Shown here piece by piece: positions 11,775 through 23,294 of a stretch of DNA of 64,000 nt. Origin of the DNA: Leidyana gryllorum EB-2025a (taxonomy: Eukaryota > Apicomplexa); contig JBLWGC010000036.1 of assembly GCA_048772705.1 (NCBI GenBank), forward strand, positions 1 through 64,000, in the 5' to 3' direction. Every line of letters begins with the position of its first letter. Within the stretch, counting starts at the first letter, position 1. Under the pieces are notes generated by a model, which worked only from the letters and a program-made list of their open reading frames with translations, made no database searches and had not been told where the DNA came from. Both the position numbers and the translations under genes were made by a program.

Positions 11775-13956
11775 CTACACTGGCTGTTCCATGGCCTTCT
11801 TAGCTTCCGCAGTCATCTTGCTCATGGCGTCGGCTTCCTTGGCTGCATTAGCCGCCGCCACGGCCGCAGGCGGTGGTCCTAAGCCGCCTTGAACTCCTCC
11901 GCCAGTCCCCTTGGTGGGCTGGTACACTTTGCCTTTGCCCATTGCACTTTGTGCCGCAAACCCATGTTCTCCGGTCGTAGGGAGAGCTGTGAAGACAGTT
12001 CCAGAAATACCGAAGGGGGCACCGAGACTGAGTAGACCGTCTCCTGGTCCGGTTTCTGAGGGAGCTGCATCTTTTCCTATCTTTGTACCAGTAGCGTCAG
12101 ATGACCCATGCGATGCGCTGCTGGCTTTGAGGGCCTGGAAGGTCTGCAAGTGTTGCATCAGCTGCAGCATCTCGGGCGCAGTGAAGGTTGCGCGCAGGAA
12201 AGGCAGGATCGCAGTCGATGGCACATCCAAGCCCCGGATGTCGTCCGCGTACATGCAATGCAATCGAGACACCCCAGCGGAGTTAACCGACTCGAACCCT
12301 CTTGATGCATCACGTGAGGTGGCAGCGCACAGTCGTCTATATGCAGTCAAGGTGGGACTGATACTTTCGTTCCACAGTAAGGGTTTCAGCGAGCTATCCT
12401 TTCGAGGCATGGGATCAATGACTGATGTTCCGAGGCCGCCATCCAGGGAAGACCCCAAAGCCTTCGAATCGCCCACAGTGGCTGCCATGACGTCTTCCTG
12501 TAAAGCTTCGAGTAGTTGTTGAATTTTCATAGCCGCCGGGCTGTGTCGGCCATGAAAGCGAAGGGCACTTTCGAAACACTCTCTGTAAAGTTCCAGTGCC
12601 CTGCGATATTGACCGAATTGGTGACAAAGAATGGCAATGGACAGCAGACTCCTTTGAACGCCTTCTGAACCACGCACCCGCCCCCCTGACAGCCGCATCT
12701 GAAGATCGAGGCCAGCCAACAGACTGGCCAAAGACTGTTGGGGAAATCCGAGCAGCCTGTACAAGACGCCACAATTGGTATATGCATCAGCGACCAAATG
12801 ATTCGGTTCGAGAGCATCCACATCTCCAAAAAGCTGTCTCCTTATAGTCAAACACTGCTCAGCATATCGTCGGGCTTGAAGGAATTTCCGCTGCTTGAAG
12901 AAATGACCAGCAGTATCATTTGCAGCATCAGCCGTCAGGGGATGGGCAGGGCCATACACATACTCAGTGAAGAGAACATGCCTTCGTTAGGACAATTAGA
13001 GCAATATTTGAGTACGCACTTACTTCTCTAAGTATTGTTCAGCACTGGCGTCGTCGCCATAGGCGGAGCACAGCTCGGCCACCTCCCGTAACAGTGCTAA
13101 AAACGTAGCGGGCTCGGCTCGAATCAGTGGACCCACGACAGATCTTTCCTTGTCGCCCATCGTTTCCCATGCCTCACGAATGCGATCAGGGTCTTCGCGA
13201 TCGGACTTGGCAACCTCTTGTGCGATATAGCGGGCCGTATTTTGAACAAGATAGTCCAGAGATTCTTTAAACTGCTGCCCCTCGGCCAGGTTGCCAGTCT
13301 GTTTGCAAGTGCGGGCGATCAGCACCAGCTCGAACACCTATCGAAGTAGGGTCATGGGAAAGGTAGATCTGGTTTCGTACCATATCTGAGTGAAGAGCTG
13401 TCCCAGTGCGCTTGGTCAGATACTCCTTAGTAAGCTTGTAGGATCGTGTGGCATACAGCAATACATCAGAGTACTTCTGATGGAGGAAAGCGCTCAACGC
13501 GCAATGGCGTAGCTGCTCTCTCATCTTCGAGATCTCTTCGTGTGTGACGCCGAAGGAACCCGTGGAGGATTGTAAGCGCTCAAGCATCTGCAAGGAACCA
13601 GAAGTTTATCCCATCAGAAATGTTGCTCTTACTCTTGCGGACTTCATCATTGAATTTTGGATCGTGTCGACTGATCCCTGAAGCTGCTCGACTTGAAGAT
13701 AGAGGCCAGCATGTCCAAACCGATTTGCGAACTCCGACATTCTCTCATCAGCCAAAGTGAGATTCAATGGCCCTTCAACCGGTCCCTGAGACGCGCGTGG
13801 CCCATTTGGAGGCACCTCATTCGGGTTAGGCGGTGGCGCTTTAGCTGTACCCACGGCTGAGAGCAGATTGTGAACTTGCTCCCGCTCGGTCCCGGAGAGG
13901 GATTGAAGACTCTTGACTGCAGTCGGGTGTAGGGGATCTTTTTGAAGCTGGAGCAT
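11775..13956 (-). CDS. Tetratricopeptide-repeat protein of unknown role
   Basis: Several exons encode a helical protein starting near 'MLQLQKDPLHPTAV' (13956). The middle and C-terminal half contain TPR-type helix pairs: 'AEQCLTIRRQLFGDVDALEP', 'VADAYTNCGVLYRLLGFPQQ' and 'ILCHQFGQYRRALELYRECF'. Spacing and the 'ALxxYxxxL' pattern fit TPR/kinesin-light-chain-like repeats. The last ~150 residues are Gly/Ala/Pro-rich and end 'KMTAEAKKAMEQPV'. Introns near 13020, 13340 and 13590 have good consensus. No catalytic motif is seen; a scaffold role is only an inference from the fold. Confidence 0.65.
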
Positions 13957-14287
13957 TGTTGAGAGGTCTCTGTCCGGTGCACCACACGGTGTAACACGTC
14001 TCCCGAGACACACACACGCACATCTTCAGTGATCCAAGTTTGCTGTATGCACACATGTGGTTCCGGCAGCCCGAATGTCGCAGGCAGCGCAAGATCTAGA
14101 CTTGGAAAGTGAAGGCAAGTAGGTTGAAGTCTGGCAAACAGCTTGCTTGGGTAGATGGCCGGTAGCAATATGCATCTAGGACAAGTTGAGCTTTACGATT
14201 CATAGTTCCTTCACCGTTAAGACTGAAAGACTCAGAAACATAAAAAATCCAACACAATCACAAAATGGGTTATCAACAGAGAGTAGC
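13957..14287. other. Intergenic region between TPR gene and eEF2
   Basis: About 330 bases with no supported gene. It contains the upstream region of the TPR-protein gene and the 3' flank of eEF2. Small open frames here are short and lack family resemblance. Confidence 0.4.
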
Positions 14288-16810
14288 TCAGAGCTTATCC
14301 AAGAACTGGTCAGTCTTCTCGAAGAGTTCGTTCAAGCCCTTGCGCTTACGGATCTCCAGAACAGTTTCACGATGCTTGCCCTCCAGCTCGAAGGGAGAGC
14401 CACCGAGGACAGCCCAGTGATCGAAGACACACTGAGGGAAGGCTTTTCCTTGAGTCTTCTCACGAAGCATGGTGGTGAAGCCAAAGGACTCAGCGACCGG
14501 AAGATGAGCACGCATATCGTGGAGAGGAGTGCCAACGCGCACATCGTCGGCAATGACAACACCACGACGCTTGTTGAGCACAGCATAGACACCGGACATG
14601 TTCTCCTCAGGCACAGTAATTTGGACCAAGAAGATTGGCTCGACGAGACGAGGCTCACAGAGCAGGGAGACACCGAGGACGCCCTTACGGCAAGTAGGCA
14701 GGATCTGACCAGCGCCACGATGGATAGCATCAGTGTGCAGAGTACAGTCAACCAGGTTGAAGCGGCAGCCACGCATGTTCTCCTCGCAAAGAGCACCCTC
14801 ACGAGTAGCCCATTGGAAGGCGGAGTTGCAGTGATCCTTAATTTCACTAACGTACTGAAGACCGGCGGTAGTATCGACGAAGAGGTTGGGGCCCATGGTG
14901 TCGGGTCCGAAGCACCAGATCTTGTTGGCGTGGTTCTTGTCCCAGCCGTACTTGTCGGCGAGGATGTTGGTACGCTCCTTCACATCATCACGGTTGGTGA
15001 TTCTCTTGTTCTCGATGTCAAGAACGAGATCATCATCCAATGGTTCACCGGTGATGTAAAGCCTGTTGTGCTTGTTCTGCGACTTGGCCATACCGGGTTC
15101 GTCGTTCTTGGTAGTGATAGTCTCTTTGTAGGAAACAACCGGATCGGACACGATGATATCGATTTGGGCGAAGTCATCACGGAGATCCTTCAGACAAATT
15201 TCGACGTGCAGCTCACCACAGCCGGCAATGACATGCTGACCGTTCTCTTCGGATGTGCACACGACCAGGGGATCAGACTTGGACAAACGCTTCAGACCCT
15301 CGACCAGCTTGGGCAACTCCTTGTGGTCCTTGGGAGCAACAGCCACACGCACGACAGGTGACACGGAGTACTTCATGTCATTGAAGGTGTGAGCGCTTTC
15401 GCAGGTAGTCAGGGTACCAGACTTGAGAATGAATTGATCAACACCGACAAGAGCGACAGTGTTACCACAGGGGACATCCTGGACTTGCTCGACGTTTCTT
15501 CCCATCATAAGAACAGTACGCTGGATGTTCTTGATGTGAAGGTCCTCCTTGCCACCCGGTTGGTAGCCGGGTCCGAGAATGCGAACCTTCTGGCCGGTGG
15601 CGATGGTACCAGAGAAGACACGGCCGAAGGCGTAGAAACGGCCCTTGTCGTTGGTGGGAACCATTTTCGAGACGTACATCATGAGGGGTCCGGCGGGGTC
15701 ACAAGCCTTGATGGCCATGGCAGCCTCGTCATCTATAGGACCAGAGTAGAGGGTCTCAACACGGTACTTCTGGGCAGCCACAGGGGACGGGAGGTGAGTG
15801 ACAATCATAGACAGGAGAGTGTCACCAGCCGGGAGCCAGAGCTGCATGATACGCTTGAGCAACGGCTTGCCCATGAGGTCCTTGTCCTCTCCCTTAAGCT
15901 CAACACCGAGGGTTGTAAGCATCTTCTCGAGCTTTGCCTTGGATTCGGCGTTATCAGAGGTCATGACGCAGTCGAAGAGGTTGTAGATGGGCTTCAGGAT
16001 GAAGTAGCAGAAGCCACGGGTGCTGTCAGCATCCTCCTTGTCCTTGCTCTTGGTCCAGGTCTTCTTGTTGGGGTTGTAGAAGTTGTCACCCCAGAGACGA
16101 TCCATCATTTTCTTGGTGTCAACACCGAACTTCTTAGCGTAGAGCTTAGCGAAGCGCTCGACGGTGAAGGCCCAGCCGTGAAGACCGGAACCGAAGGAGA
16201 TGGTACCCTTCTCGGCGGCAACTTGGACATCGAAGCCAGAGTTGGCATCCTGGTAGGTGGCGATGATGACGTTGACGTTCTCGATGTTGGTACGGAAAGT
16301 CTCGTACATGGCCTCAGGGTCTTGCTTGAGCTCGAGAAGGCAACGATCAATCTTGTTCATGTGGAGAACGGGACGGACGCGCTCCGCAAGGGACTGACGG
16401 AGCACAGTCTCTGTCTGGACGCAGACACCCTCGACGGCATCGACAACGACCAGAGCGCCATCAGTGACACGAAGAGCGGCAGTAACCTCAGATGAGAAGT
16501 CAACGTGACCCGGAGAATCGATAAGGTTGATCAAGAAAGGCTGACGTCCTTTACCATCCTCGAGGTCGTGCTCGAAGTACATAGAGATACCAGTAGACTT
16601 AATGGTGATACATCTGTCTTGCTCATCCTGACGAGTATCAGTGAAACGAGCATCACCAGCTGCCTTGGCAGAGATGATACCGGCCTTGGAGACCAGGGAG
16701 TCGGTGAGGGTGGACTTGCCGTGATCGACGTGGGCGATGACGGACATGTTACGAATGTTGTTGGGACGACCCATGATCTCCCTCATTTCCTCAACCGTGA
16801 AGTTCACCAT
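14288..16810 (-). CDS. EEF2: Translation elongation factor 2 (eEF2)
   Basis: Complete intronless 840-residue GTPase that drives ribosomal translocation. It begins '[20 protein letters not shown]' and ends '[11 protein letters not shown]', the expected length (yeast 842). The P-loop is 'AHVDHGKST', followed by '[11 protein letters not shown]' and 'MNKIDR'. The diphthamide-acceptor His is present in '[11 protein letters not shown]' at about residue 700; the usual 'HRGGG' reads 'HRGAG' here. Absence of introns and strongly biased synonymous choice (frequent GTC, GGT, AAG, CTC) fit high expression. Because of that bias two antisense frames of about 370-390 codons stay open; they are shadows. Confidence 0.98.
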   Translation of the reverse strand: MVNFTVEEMREIMGRPNNIRNMSVIAHVDHGKSTLTDSLVSKAGIISAKAAGDARFTDTRQDEQDRCITIKSTGISMYFEHDLEDGKGRQPFLINLIDSPGHVDFSSEVTAALRVTDGALVVVDAVEGVCVQTETVLRQSLAERVRPVLHMNKIDRCLLELKQDPEAMYETFRTNIENVNVIIATYQDANSGFDVQVAAEKGTISFGSGLHGWAFTVERFAKLYAKKFGVDTKKMMDRLWGDNFYNPNKKTWTKSKDKEDADSTRGFCYFILKPIYNLFDCVMTSDNAESKAKLEKMLTTLGVELKGEDKDLMGKPLLKRIMQLWLPAGDTLLSMIVTHLPSPVAAQKYRVETLYSGPIDDEAAMAIKACDPAGPLMMYVSKMVPTNDKGRFYAFGRVFSGTIATGQKVRILGPGYQPGGKEDLHIKNIQRTVLMMGRNVEQVQDVPCGNTVALVGVDQFILKSGTLTTCESAHTFNDMKYSVSPVVRVAVAPKDHKELPKLVEGLKRLSKSDPLVVCTSEENGQHVIAGCGELHVEICLKDLRDDFAQIDIIVSDPVVSYKETITTKNDEPGMAKSQNKHNRLYITGEPLDDDLVLDIENKRITNRDDVKERTNILADKYGWDKNHANKIWCFGPDTMGPNLFVDTTAGLQYVSEIKDHCNSAFQWATREGALCEENMRGCRFNLVDCTLHTDAIHRGAGQILPTCRKGVLGVSLLCEPRLVEPIFLVQITVPEENMSGVYAVLNKRRGVVIADDVRVGTPLHDMRAHLPVAESFGFTTMLREKTQGKAFPQCVFDHWAVLGGSPFELEGKHRETVLEIRKRKGLNELFEKTDQFLDKL

Positions 16811-17173
16811 CTTGCCAACTGTATCTCAAACTTCTAAGCAACAGGAGAGGGAACCAGGAGGATGGATCTTACTACAAAAAGTTTGAGTCGTGTCGCACAC
16901 AGCGTTTCCCGTCTTCGCACACAGAACTCCCAATAATGAATTACCCTCGTCTGAACCTAATTTTGCTTTTGTACGTGTGCAGTCGGCTGCATCGACGCCT
17001 TGAGACAATGGAGTGTTTGTATGATGCCCCTTCGGGACCGAAAGCACGAGGCATGTGACGTGTAGAGGTTATGATTGCGTTTACACTAGCGCTTGATGAG
17101 TAGCTCGCATTCGGAACTAGTCAGAATTAAAGTAAAGAGGTTCTCGTAAAAGGTATATTCTGACACTGAAAAT
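16811..17173. other. eEF2 upstream region and 3' flank of the I-domain gene
   Basis: 363 bases between two minus-strand genes. It must contain the eEF2 promoter and 5' UTR and the 3' UTR of the integrin-like gene. I see no further coding exon. Confidence 0.45.
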
Positions 17174-19336
17174 CTACTCCTTGTCGAACTTCTGTTTGAG
17201 AGCAGCAATGCCGCCAGCAGGGGCAGGACTAGCTGCGTTGATGTTGGTGACTTGAGTACGAGTGTCGCCGCCTTGGGCGGTGCCGACACCAGGGACAGCC
17301 GAGGCGCTGTCAACCGAGCCTCGCTCGCCAACAGGGTGTTGCGCCTGGACCTCCGCGATAGTGGGAGAGACTCCAGCTGCACCAGCTTGGCCAGCAGGGG
17401 CTGCGAGGCCAGGCTCAGTGCTGGTGGCTGCGGCACCGGTTGCCGGAAGCGCAGCACCCAAGTTGGCAGCCTGCTCTTCGGTGGGAGCAACGCCACCCTG
17501 TGCATTGACAGGGAGGTCACCTGCGAGAGGGGTACCCTCAGGCATGCCAGCAGCCGGGGAAGCACCAAGTCCGGCGCCAAGATCACCCGATCTGGCTTGA
17601 GGAGGAGAAGTGCGACCAGCAGCACCAGCGATTCCGCCGACGGCACCAGCACCGACGCCACCGGCGGCAGCTCCTGCACCGCCAAGACCGCTTTCAAGAT
17701 CAGCTGCTGCGGCCTGAGCACCAGGAGCGGGGGGAGCGTTCAGTTCGGACTCCTCGGGCTTGGTGGCAACACACTCGTAGATGAGGGCGATGATGGCGCA
17801 GAGGGCAGCCACACCGAGCACGATGATGAGTCCATGCCACCACTTGAACTTGCTGTCGTTGTATCCGCCAGCGGCTGCGGCACAGGCCTCGCTGAGGCTT
17901 TCAGGGAACTTCTCTTCAGCTTCATCCATGGACTTGACAACATGGAGTTGACCAGGAGCGATCTGCTCGAAGTCCTTCCAGTCTTCGTTGCTGGTGACAA
18001 CGAAGACCTGGGCGCCATGCTCCTTGATGAGGTCACGAACTTGAACGATGGACGGATAACCGGCCTTGATACAGTTAATCTTCTTCATGTTCTTAGGGAT
18101 TTTGTATTTGAGGTCAATGTTAGGATTGGTCGAGTTCGTGGGTTTGTCCTTGTCATCATCCTTATCCTTGTCATCATCCTTGTCATCACCTTTATCGTCG
18201 TCCTTGTCATCATCCTTATCCTTGTCATCATCCTTATCCTTGTCATCATCCTTATCCTTGTCATCATCCTTATCCTTGTCATCACCTTTATCGTCGTCCT
18301 TGTCATCATCCTTATCCTTGTCATCATCCTTGTCATCACCTTTATCGTCGTCTGTGTCATCACCTTTATCGTCGTCCTTGTCATCACCTTTATCGTCGTC
18401 TGTGTCATCACCGTCTGCAGCACCATCACCATCGCTACCCTCCTTCTTCTGAAGCTGACGCTTCTTAGCTTTCTCCGTAGACTTTGTCGACTCAGTGGCC
18501 TCGGTGGTTTCCTCGGTGGTTTCAGCCTCGGTAGTCTCGTCCTGGAGATGATCCAAGGGGCCCTCATTATTGTGCGTTTGAGGCAAGCTCTCAGTGAACA
18601 GGAATACCATCTTCGCGTCATGTTTCTTGAATGCGTTGCGCAGAGTGATGGCCAATGCGGACCAAGAGTCTTGCTTGTCGTCTCCCTTGGCTTGATCGGT
18701 CTCGAAGTCGCTGGCAACCATGTCGTTAATGGAGTTCTTGTTCAGAGGATAAAGTTGCTTGAAGCATTGATCCTCTTTGGTAATGCCAGTTTGCACTTTA
18801 TCGTTGAATTGAGCAACACCCCACTTCTTCTCGCCGGCCTCGTGGATACTGATAGGGGGGATGACCGATTCTTCTTCGGTGGATTCCTCATCGTCATCAT
18901 CACCTTCCTTATCCTTATCATCCTTATCCTTATCATCCTTATCATCCGTATCATCCTTATCATCCTTATCATCCGTATCATCCTTATCATCCTTATCATC
19001 CGTATCATCCTTATCATCCTTATCATCCGTATCATCCTTATCATCCTTCTTCTGAAGTCTGCGCTTCTTCTTGGTGGTGGTCGTCGTTCCCTCGGTGGTC
19101 TCCTCAGTTGTTTCGGCCTCCGTGGTCTCCTCATCGGCATCCGGTCCGCGGTTGTCCCAACCTTGGGCCAACGCGAACTCTCTGAGCTGAGTCAGATCTT
19201 TCATCTGACTGGCAGACACAGAGGAGTCCTGGAGTGCGTAGATGGAGAGTGCCCGTCCTTTGCATCGCGGGTCGAGCTCGAGCTCGTCGGCAAGGGGCCA
19301 TGCGAGGCCGAGAAGATAAAATAGATTAAGTTTCAT
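17174..19336 (-). CDS. Integrin-beta-like I-domain membrane protein with acidic inserts
   Basis: Intronless 720-residue type I membrane protein. The start is chosen at 'MKLNLFYLLGLAWPLA', a clean signal peptide; a second in-frame ATG lies 7 codons upstream. A D-x-S-x-S MIDAS-type motif (residues 37-41) in 'ALSIYALQDSSVSASQ' matches the start of an integrin-beta I domain. 'KWGVAQFNDKV', 'DQCFKQLYPL', 'DSWSALAITLRNAFKKHDAK' and 'MVFLFTES' follow the middle of that domain. 'YPSIVQVRDLIKEHGAQVFV' then 'APGQLHVVKS' follow its end. Two Asp/Lys/Thr-rich inserts interrupt the domain, each introduced by 'ETTEAETTEETTE' and a 'LQKK' tag, so the insert itself looks duplicated. One membrane helix (about residues 498-523, WHGLIIVLGVAALCAIIALI) precedes a ~195-residue Ala/Gly/Pro cytosolic tail with no NPxY. 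The integrin-like assignment is my own motif-level alignment. Confidence 0.65.
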   Translation of the reverse strand: MKLNLFYLLGLAWPLADELELDPRCKGRALSIYALQDSSVSASQMKDLTQLREFALAQGWDNRGPDADEETTEAETTEETTEGTTTTTKKKRRLQKKDDKDDTDDKDDKDDTDDKDDKDDTDDKDDKDDTDDKDDKDKDDKDKEGDDDDEESTEEESVIPPISIHEAGEKKWGVAQFNDKVQTGITKEDQCFKQLYPLNKNSINDMVASDFETDQAKGDDKQDSWSALAITLRNAFKKHDAKMVFLFTESLPQTHNNEGPLDHLQDETTEAETTEETTEATESTKSTEKAKKRQLQKKEGSDGDGAADGDDTDDDKGDDKDDDKGDDTDDDKGDDKDDDKDKDDDKDDDKGDDKDKDDDKDKDDDKDKDDDKDKDDDKDDDKGDDKDDDKDKDDDKDKPTNSTNPNIDLKYKIPKNMKKINCIKAGYPSIVQVRDLIKEHGAQVFVVTSNEDWKDFEQIAPGQLHVVKSMDEAEEKFPESLSEACAAAAGGYNDSKFKWWHGLIIVLGVAALCAIIALIYECVATKPEESELNAPPAPGAQAAAADLESGLGGAGAAAGGVGAGAVGGIAGAAGRTSPPQARSGDLGAGLGASPAAGMPEGTPLAGDLPVNAQGGVAPTEEQAANLGAALPATGAAATSTEPGLAAPAGQAGAAGVSPTIAEVQAQHPVGERGSVDSASAVPGVGTAQGGDTRTQVTNINAASPAPAGGIAALKQKFDKE
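18128..18420 (-). repeat. Acidic D/K coding repeat, second insert
   Basis: Tandem hexa/nonanucleotide-type repeat reading Asp-Asp-Asp-Lys, Gly-Asp-Asp-Lys and Asp-Lys-Asp units on the minus strand. It keeps an open frame on the opposite strand too (Val/Ile/Leu-rich), which is an artefact. Confidence 0.9.
18892..19052 (-). repeat. Acidic D/K/T coding repeat, first insert
   Basis: Array of DDKDDT/DDKDDK units on the minus strand, about 30 bases per higher-order unit (DDTDDKDDKD). It is nearly identical between units, so length variation between strains or assemblies is likely. Confidence 0.9.
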
Positions 19337-19499
19337 AAGTGGCTTCACGTCCCACAAGTATAATCAGGTGCACGTTCAAAGTCAGCCCACACTTGGCATG
19401 CATAGAGCCCCACACTCCTAAGCTGAAAGACGTGTGCGGGTGGGGCTGTGTGGCCTTAACGATTCACTTCGTGGTGTCCGTTGACTACCTAAGCCTCCA

Positions 19500-22400
19500 T
19501 CAGCATACCGCAAAGTGTTGGCATTTCCCCATACAATCTCGTGCGTGCCCATCCGCATTGCCTCCCGCAGAGCATCGTACTAGCGACATAGAGAAGTTGA
19601 GACGAAACTCCATTTTGCTCACAGTTGCAGCTGTTGTCGTGCCATTGAAGGACACGTAAGTCCGAACCAGCAGCAGAAAGTGCTCGGCCAACTGATGCAT
19701 ACCCAAGATGTTGTCCGAAAAGAAAGCGGCCGACTCACAATAAACGCGAGAAGCTTGCTGCCCAACGGAATTACCCCCTCACCGAAAGGGATCAAAAAGA
19801 TGCATAGGGCCACATTCATTGGTGCTGCAACCACTCCGATCAGACTGATAATTTCATTGTACATGCTTAGACCATCAGGTGCCACATTCGGGAAAGCACG
19901 TCTTTGACAGAAGGTCAACTTGTAAGCATCCACCCGAATCTGACAGAGGTTCAGCTTGTCCGAGATTCGAGCGCCCCAGACACTCACCTCCAACAGATTC
20001 TGCACATATGCGAAGACGGGTACGATAGGGAGAGCGATCGAAAAGAAGACGACTGCGCAGTACTGTATGACAATTTCCATATAATCTTCCACGAGAAGTT
20101 GAGGGTTGTAAGGATTCTGATGACAGTGTGCGAAGATCTTACGTTACCCCTGCACGACTTTACCAGCAGGGACTGAATCTCCACAAAGTCGTGTGCGTCT
20201 TGAGAATTCAGTCTGTGTTTCCGGGCCCAGAAACCGGCCAATCTGGATTGCGGGTGGAGACGATGTGGTAAAAGCTTCTTTCACGTACGGGATTCCAATC
20301 TCCACCAAATTGAATGCATAGAAGAGAAGATACAGAATGAACATTTGTAGTTGGAAATATCCCATGCACCCTCCCTCCGTCTCGGGAGCACACGGTTCTA
20401 TGTAGTTCTGGGTGGAGATTCGGCTTCCAACGGGCATATTTCTCCACTCGGCTTACGCGGAAGAAAGCTATATACATTAACGCATAAAAGTTGTTTGTGA
20501 ATCTGAAGAGGAACATCTTGGAGATCACTGATCGTTGGTGATCTCGCTCATATCGGTGATTCTCGAAATCAGTCTGCCACTTCACCGTTGCACACCATAT
20601 CTGGAGGATGTTGGAATGGTCAGCCCTGTGTCTCTGCCGATTCCAGAGTGGCTCACGTAGTCCAACATGACAATTTGCAGCGCTTGGATGGAGGATATGA
20701 TGGTCGACTCGTGAGCAGACATCCATGCTACAAGCCCCAAAGGCTCGGTACCTTGGCGCATTGGGTTCTCAAGACTCGCACAGAGATAGTGCCCACCTTT
20801 TGCACGACTGGCGAAGAGACCACGGAGAGAGTATATGCCAACCACACACCCCACGATGACTCCCATGGACACCACTGTGATGCAAGCCGATATGATGGCG
20901 CGCATCTGGGATAGTGATGAATAGTTTGACGAGATAGACTGGGTACATACGGTGGTTTTGGACGACGGATAATACTTGGTGAATCTTCGAGGATTGAGCG
21001 GATCAACAACAAAGTAATCAAAGATATAGTTGGGCCGCTCGATCTTGTGGGCCAATCTTTCAGCATCCATACCCCATTTCAGTCGCCAAAAGCGCTGGGA
21101 GTCCACTGGCTTCGGGTTGAAGAAGTATATGAGCCCACCTCTTCAGTTTGCCATTTCACGGAAAATCGAGAACTCCACGCGGATATATAGATCGCCCAAG
21201 CCAAGGTCACAAAAATCACGCTGCAGATATCGTGATTCGATGTGACACGGGCGAAGAGGTGCTCACTATGGAGACTCTAGTCGACCAGAGGGGGCCAAAA
21301 GCCACTGACAAATGAATACTAAACATCCCAACAAGGACGGCCATTTGAGTGCATCAGTCAGGAATCCGGTCCACAAGAAGTAGAAGGCAATTTGTTCGCC
21401 TAAAGGGTGAAGATCGTCGCAATACTGTGAGCCGCCTTCTCACCAAAGTAGTCTCTTATCCGATTCAACGGCTGCTGAGTGGTATTCGTCAGGTAGAGGG
21501 AGGCCCAACTCTGGCGTAGTTCTTCTTGCACATGTCTCTTATGCAGAATGAAGTGGGACAATAAGATGGGGGGCATTACTACCGAACTCTGACCAGTGGG
21601 GGGTACCAAGGTCGCTTTTCCTCCGCGTATACGACATTTACTGGCTTTGCAGTCAAAAGGTGACGAAAGCACCGAGAAATCAAAATGAAAGTTCATAACA
21701 TAAGTCAGTAATCGGACGCGATCAACGTCGCTGAACTCCACAACGTGGGTGGATATCTCCAGGACGTGGTGGCTCACCGGAAAATACTGGCGTACTTGAG
21801 CGATATACCGTCGTATTCATGAATGTCGTCGATTGTCTCTTTGGCTCCTGCTTCTCCACGCGATAGGCGGGAGAATGGGAGTTTCAATTCTCGGTTGAGA
21901 CCATCATATCGACGCCATATTGCTCGACGTTGGCGAGCGGCGAAGAACCCATTCCTGGTGTCTTCTGCCAGTTCGTCAAAGGGCAGATATGGAGTACCGC
22001 CAGCTGTCAGTTGATTGCCGCTATGACAATTTGCGGAGCGAATCGTTCAATCCCAACGACCCTACCGCAAATACTCGTGTTCCACAGCGTTCTCGTCGGC
22101 ACTCAACACGTATTCGATGTGGTTTGCCACACGCCGAGCCGGTTTTTCGCGCATGCGAACCTTCACCATCAGATGACACCGATCGCAACTCAAAGACTCA
22201 GAGACATCAGCACCAGCTTTGCGCAAGCAACTGATGAAGAGCTCGCGGACCAAAAGAGTAAAGTCCAATGCAGTCATGGTGAACAACGGATCCGCGCCTG
22301 ACGGCCTCGTCAAACAGCAGAGGAAGAAAGGCCTTACGGTCTAACAATTGCAAGAAGTCCGCCATGCCGTAGAAGTTTGGTAATGTTGATGCTCCGGCCG

Positions 22401-23273
22401 AGGCATAATGGAAAGTGCTTTGAGAATCGAGATTATCGCGGACCAAAGCAAGGGGAGGTGACAAAAGGGCCTGGCCCTCATTCTCCCCTACTTGAGCCGA
22501 GGTCGTACCACCTCGGGGCGGGTTCTCCGGGACAGGTTGGTACGACTGCATCTCAATATGTGAACTGCGCTGTGAAGGCATTGGTTCCCTTCTAGCCGAG
22601 GCGAGCAAACTCCTTAACAGATCTCCCCACCGCGACTGCGAGAATAACGAGTGTGCTGCATCAGGACTGTGATGGACAGCCATAGAGAAGCTGGAAAAGT
22701 ACGTTTGAGCAGGCTGAGCATCCGTCTTCAGCGGGTTAGTACTCGGATCCATACTGTCCAAGTCTCGATAACAACAAACGCGCGCAAGGTAGTGTCGGAT
22801 CTCATCGCGCCCCAGAGTGATTGACTGCAAAAGCTGATGCTCCTCTGATAGACTAGTTGGATCTACGGCGTCTTCGCCAGGACGCTGAATGTCAGCGGGA
22901 TGGGCAGTGAAGACAAAGCAATAGTCAAAGTACTCTTCCGGCGTACCCAAAACGTCTGTGGAGTGCTTTATTGCAGACCACCATACGCACAACAAAGGTT
23001 ACCGGCATCATAGTCGTAATATCGATTGTTCGCTTCGGTTAACCGCCGTTCGTTGGTGACTCTTTCCCGGAAGCGATAAAGTGACTCCCGGAAGTCCTCG
23101 CCACTTCCTTGACGCGGATGATCGCCCTCGTCTAGAACCCCGCAATCCGAATGGGCGGGGGTGCTTACTCGCACCCTGTCAGAGCGGGCATTGATTAGCG
23201 CCAAATCAGGGGTGAGTTTGACTTGGACTTTACGTAGACCATCCAGGAATGCACGTGTTGGTTTGGTGGACAT
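19500..23273 (-). CDS. Anoctamin / TMEM16 family channel or lipid scramblase
   Basis: Large multi-exon membrane protein of the anoctamin family (Ca2+-activated chloride channels and phospholipid scramblases). Family landmarks in order: 'TPEEYFDYCFVF' near the N-terminus; 'LNRIRDYFGEKAAHSI' before TM1; 'FLTDALKWPSLLGCLVF' in TM1; 'RPNYIFDYFVVDPLNPRRFT' after TM2; 'EIGIPYVKEAF'; then 'EDYMEIVIQYCAVVF'. A 45-nt intron splits 'NLLE' from 'IRVDAYKLTF'. The acidic residues of the anoctamin Ca2+ site in TM7/TM8 are kept (D/E in 'DYMEI', E and D in 'NLLEIRVDA'). The last exon begins 'LAEHFLLLVRTYVS'. The start at 23273 is the first ATG after the HGH1 stop. Channel versus scramblase cannot be told from sequence. 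Confidence 0.85.
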
Positions 23274-23294
23274 GTGGAGCGAGCAGCAAAAAGG

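Noticed and set aside
14186-16495. Two plus-strand frames of 391 and 368 codons opposite eEF2
   Set aside because: Produced by the strong codon bias of eEF2; the sense strand gives a complete, intronless eEF2.
18128-19052. Regular direct repeats as a CRISPR-like or satellite array
   Set aside because: They are in-frame codon repeats inside a coding region, without unique spacers.
17252-19324. 690-codon plus-strand open frame
   Set aside because: Antisense shadow of the I-domain gene: the D/K repeats read as Ile/Leu/Val strings in reverse, and there is no gene-like composition or family match.
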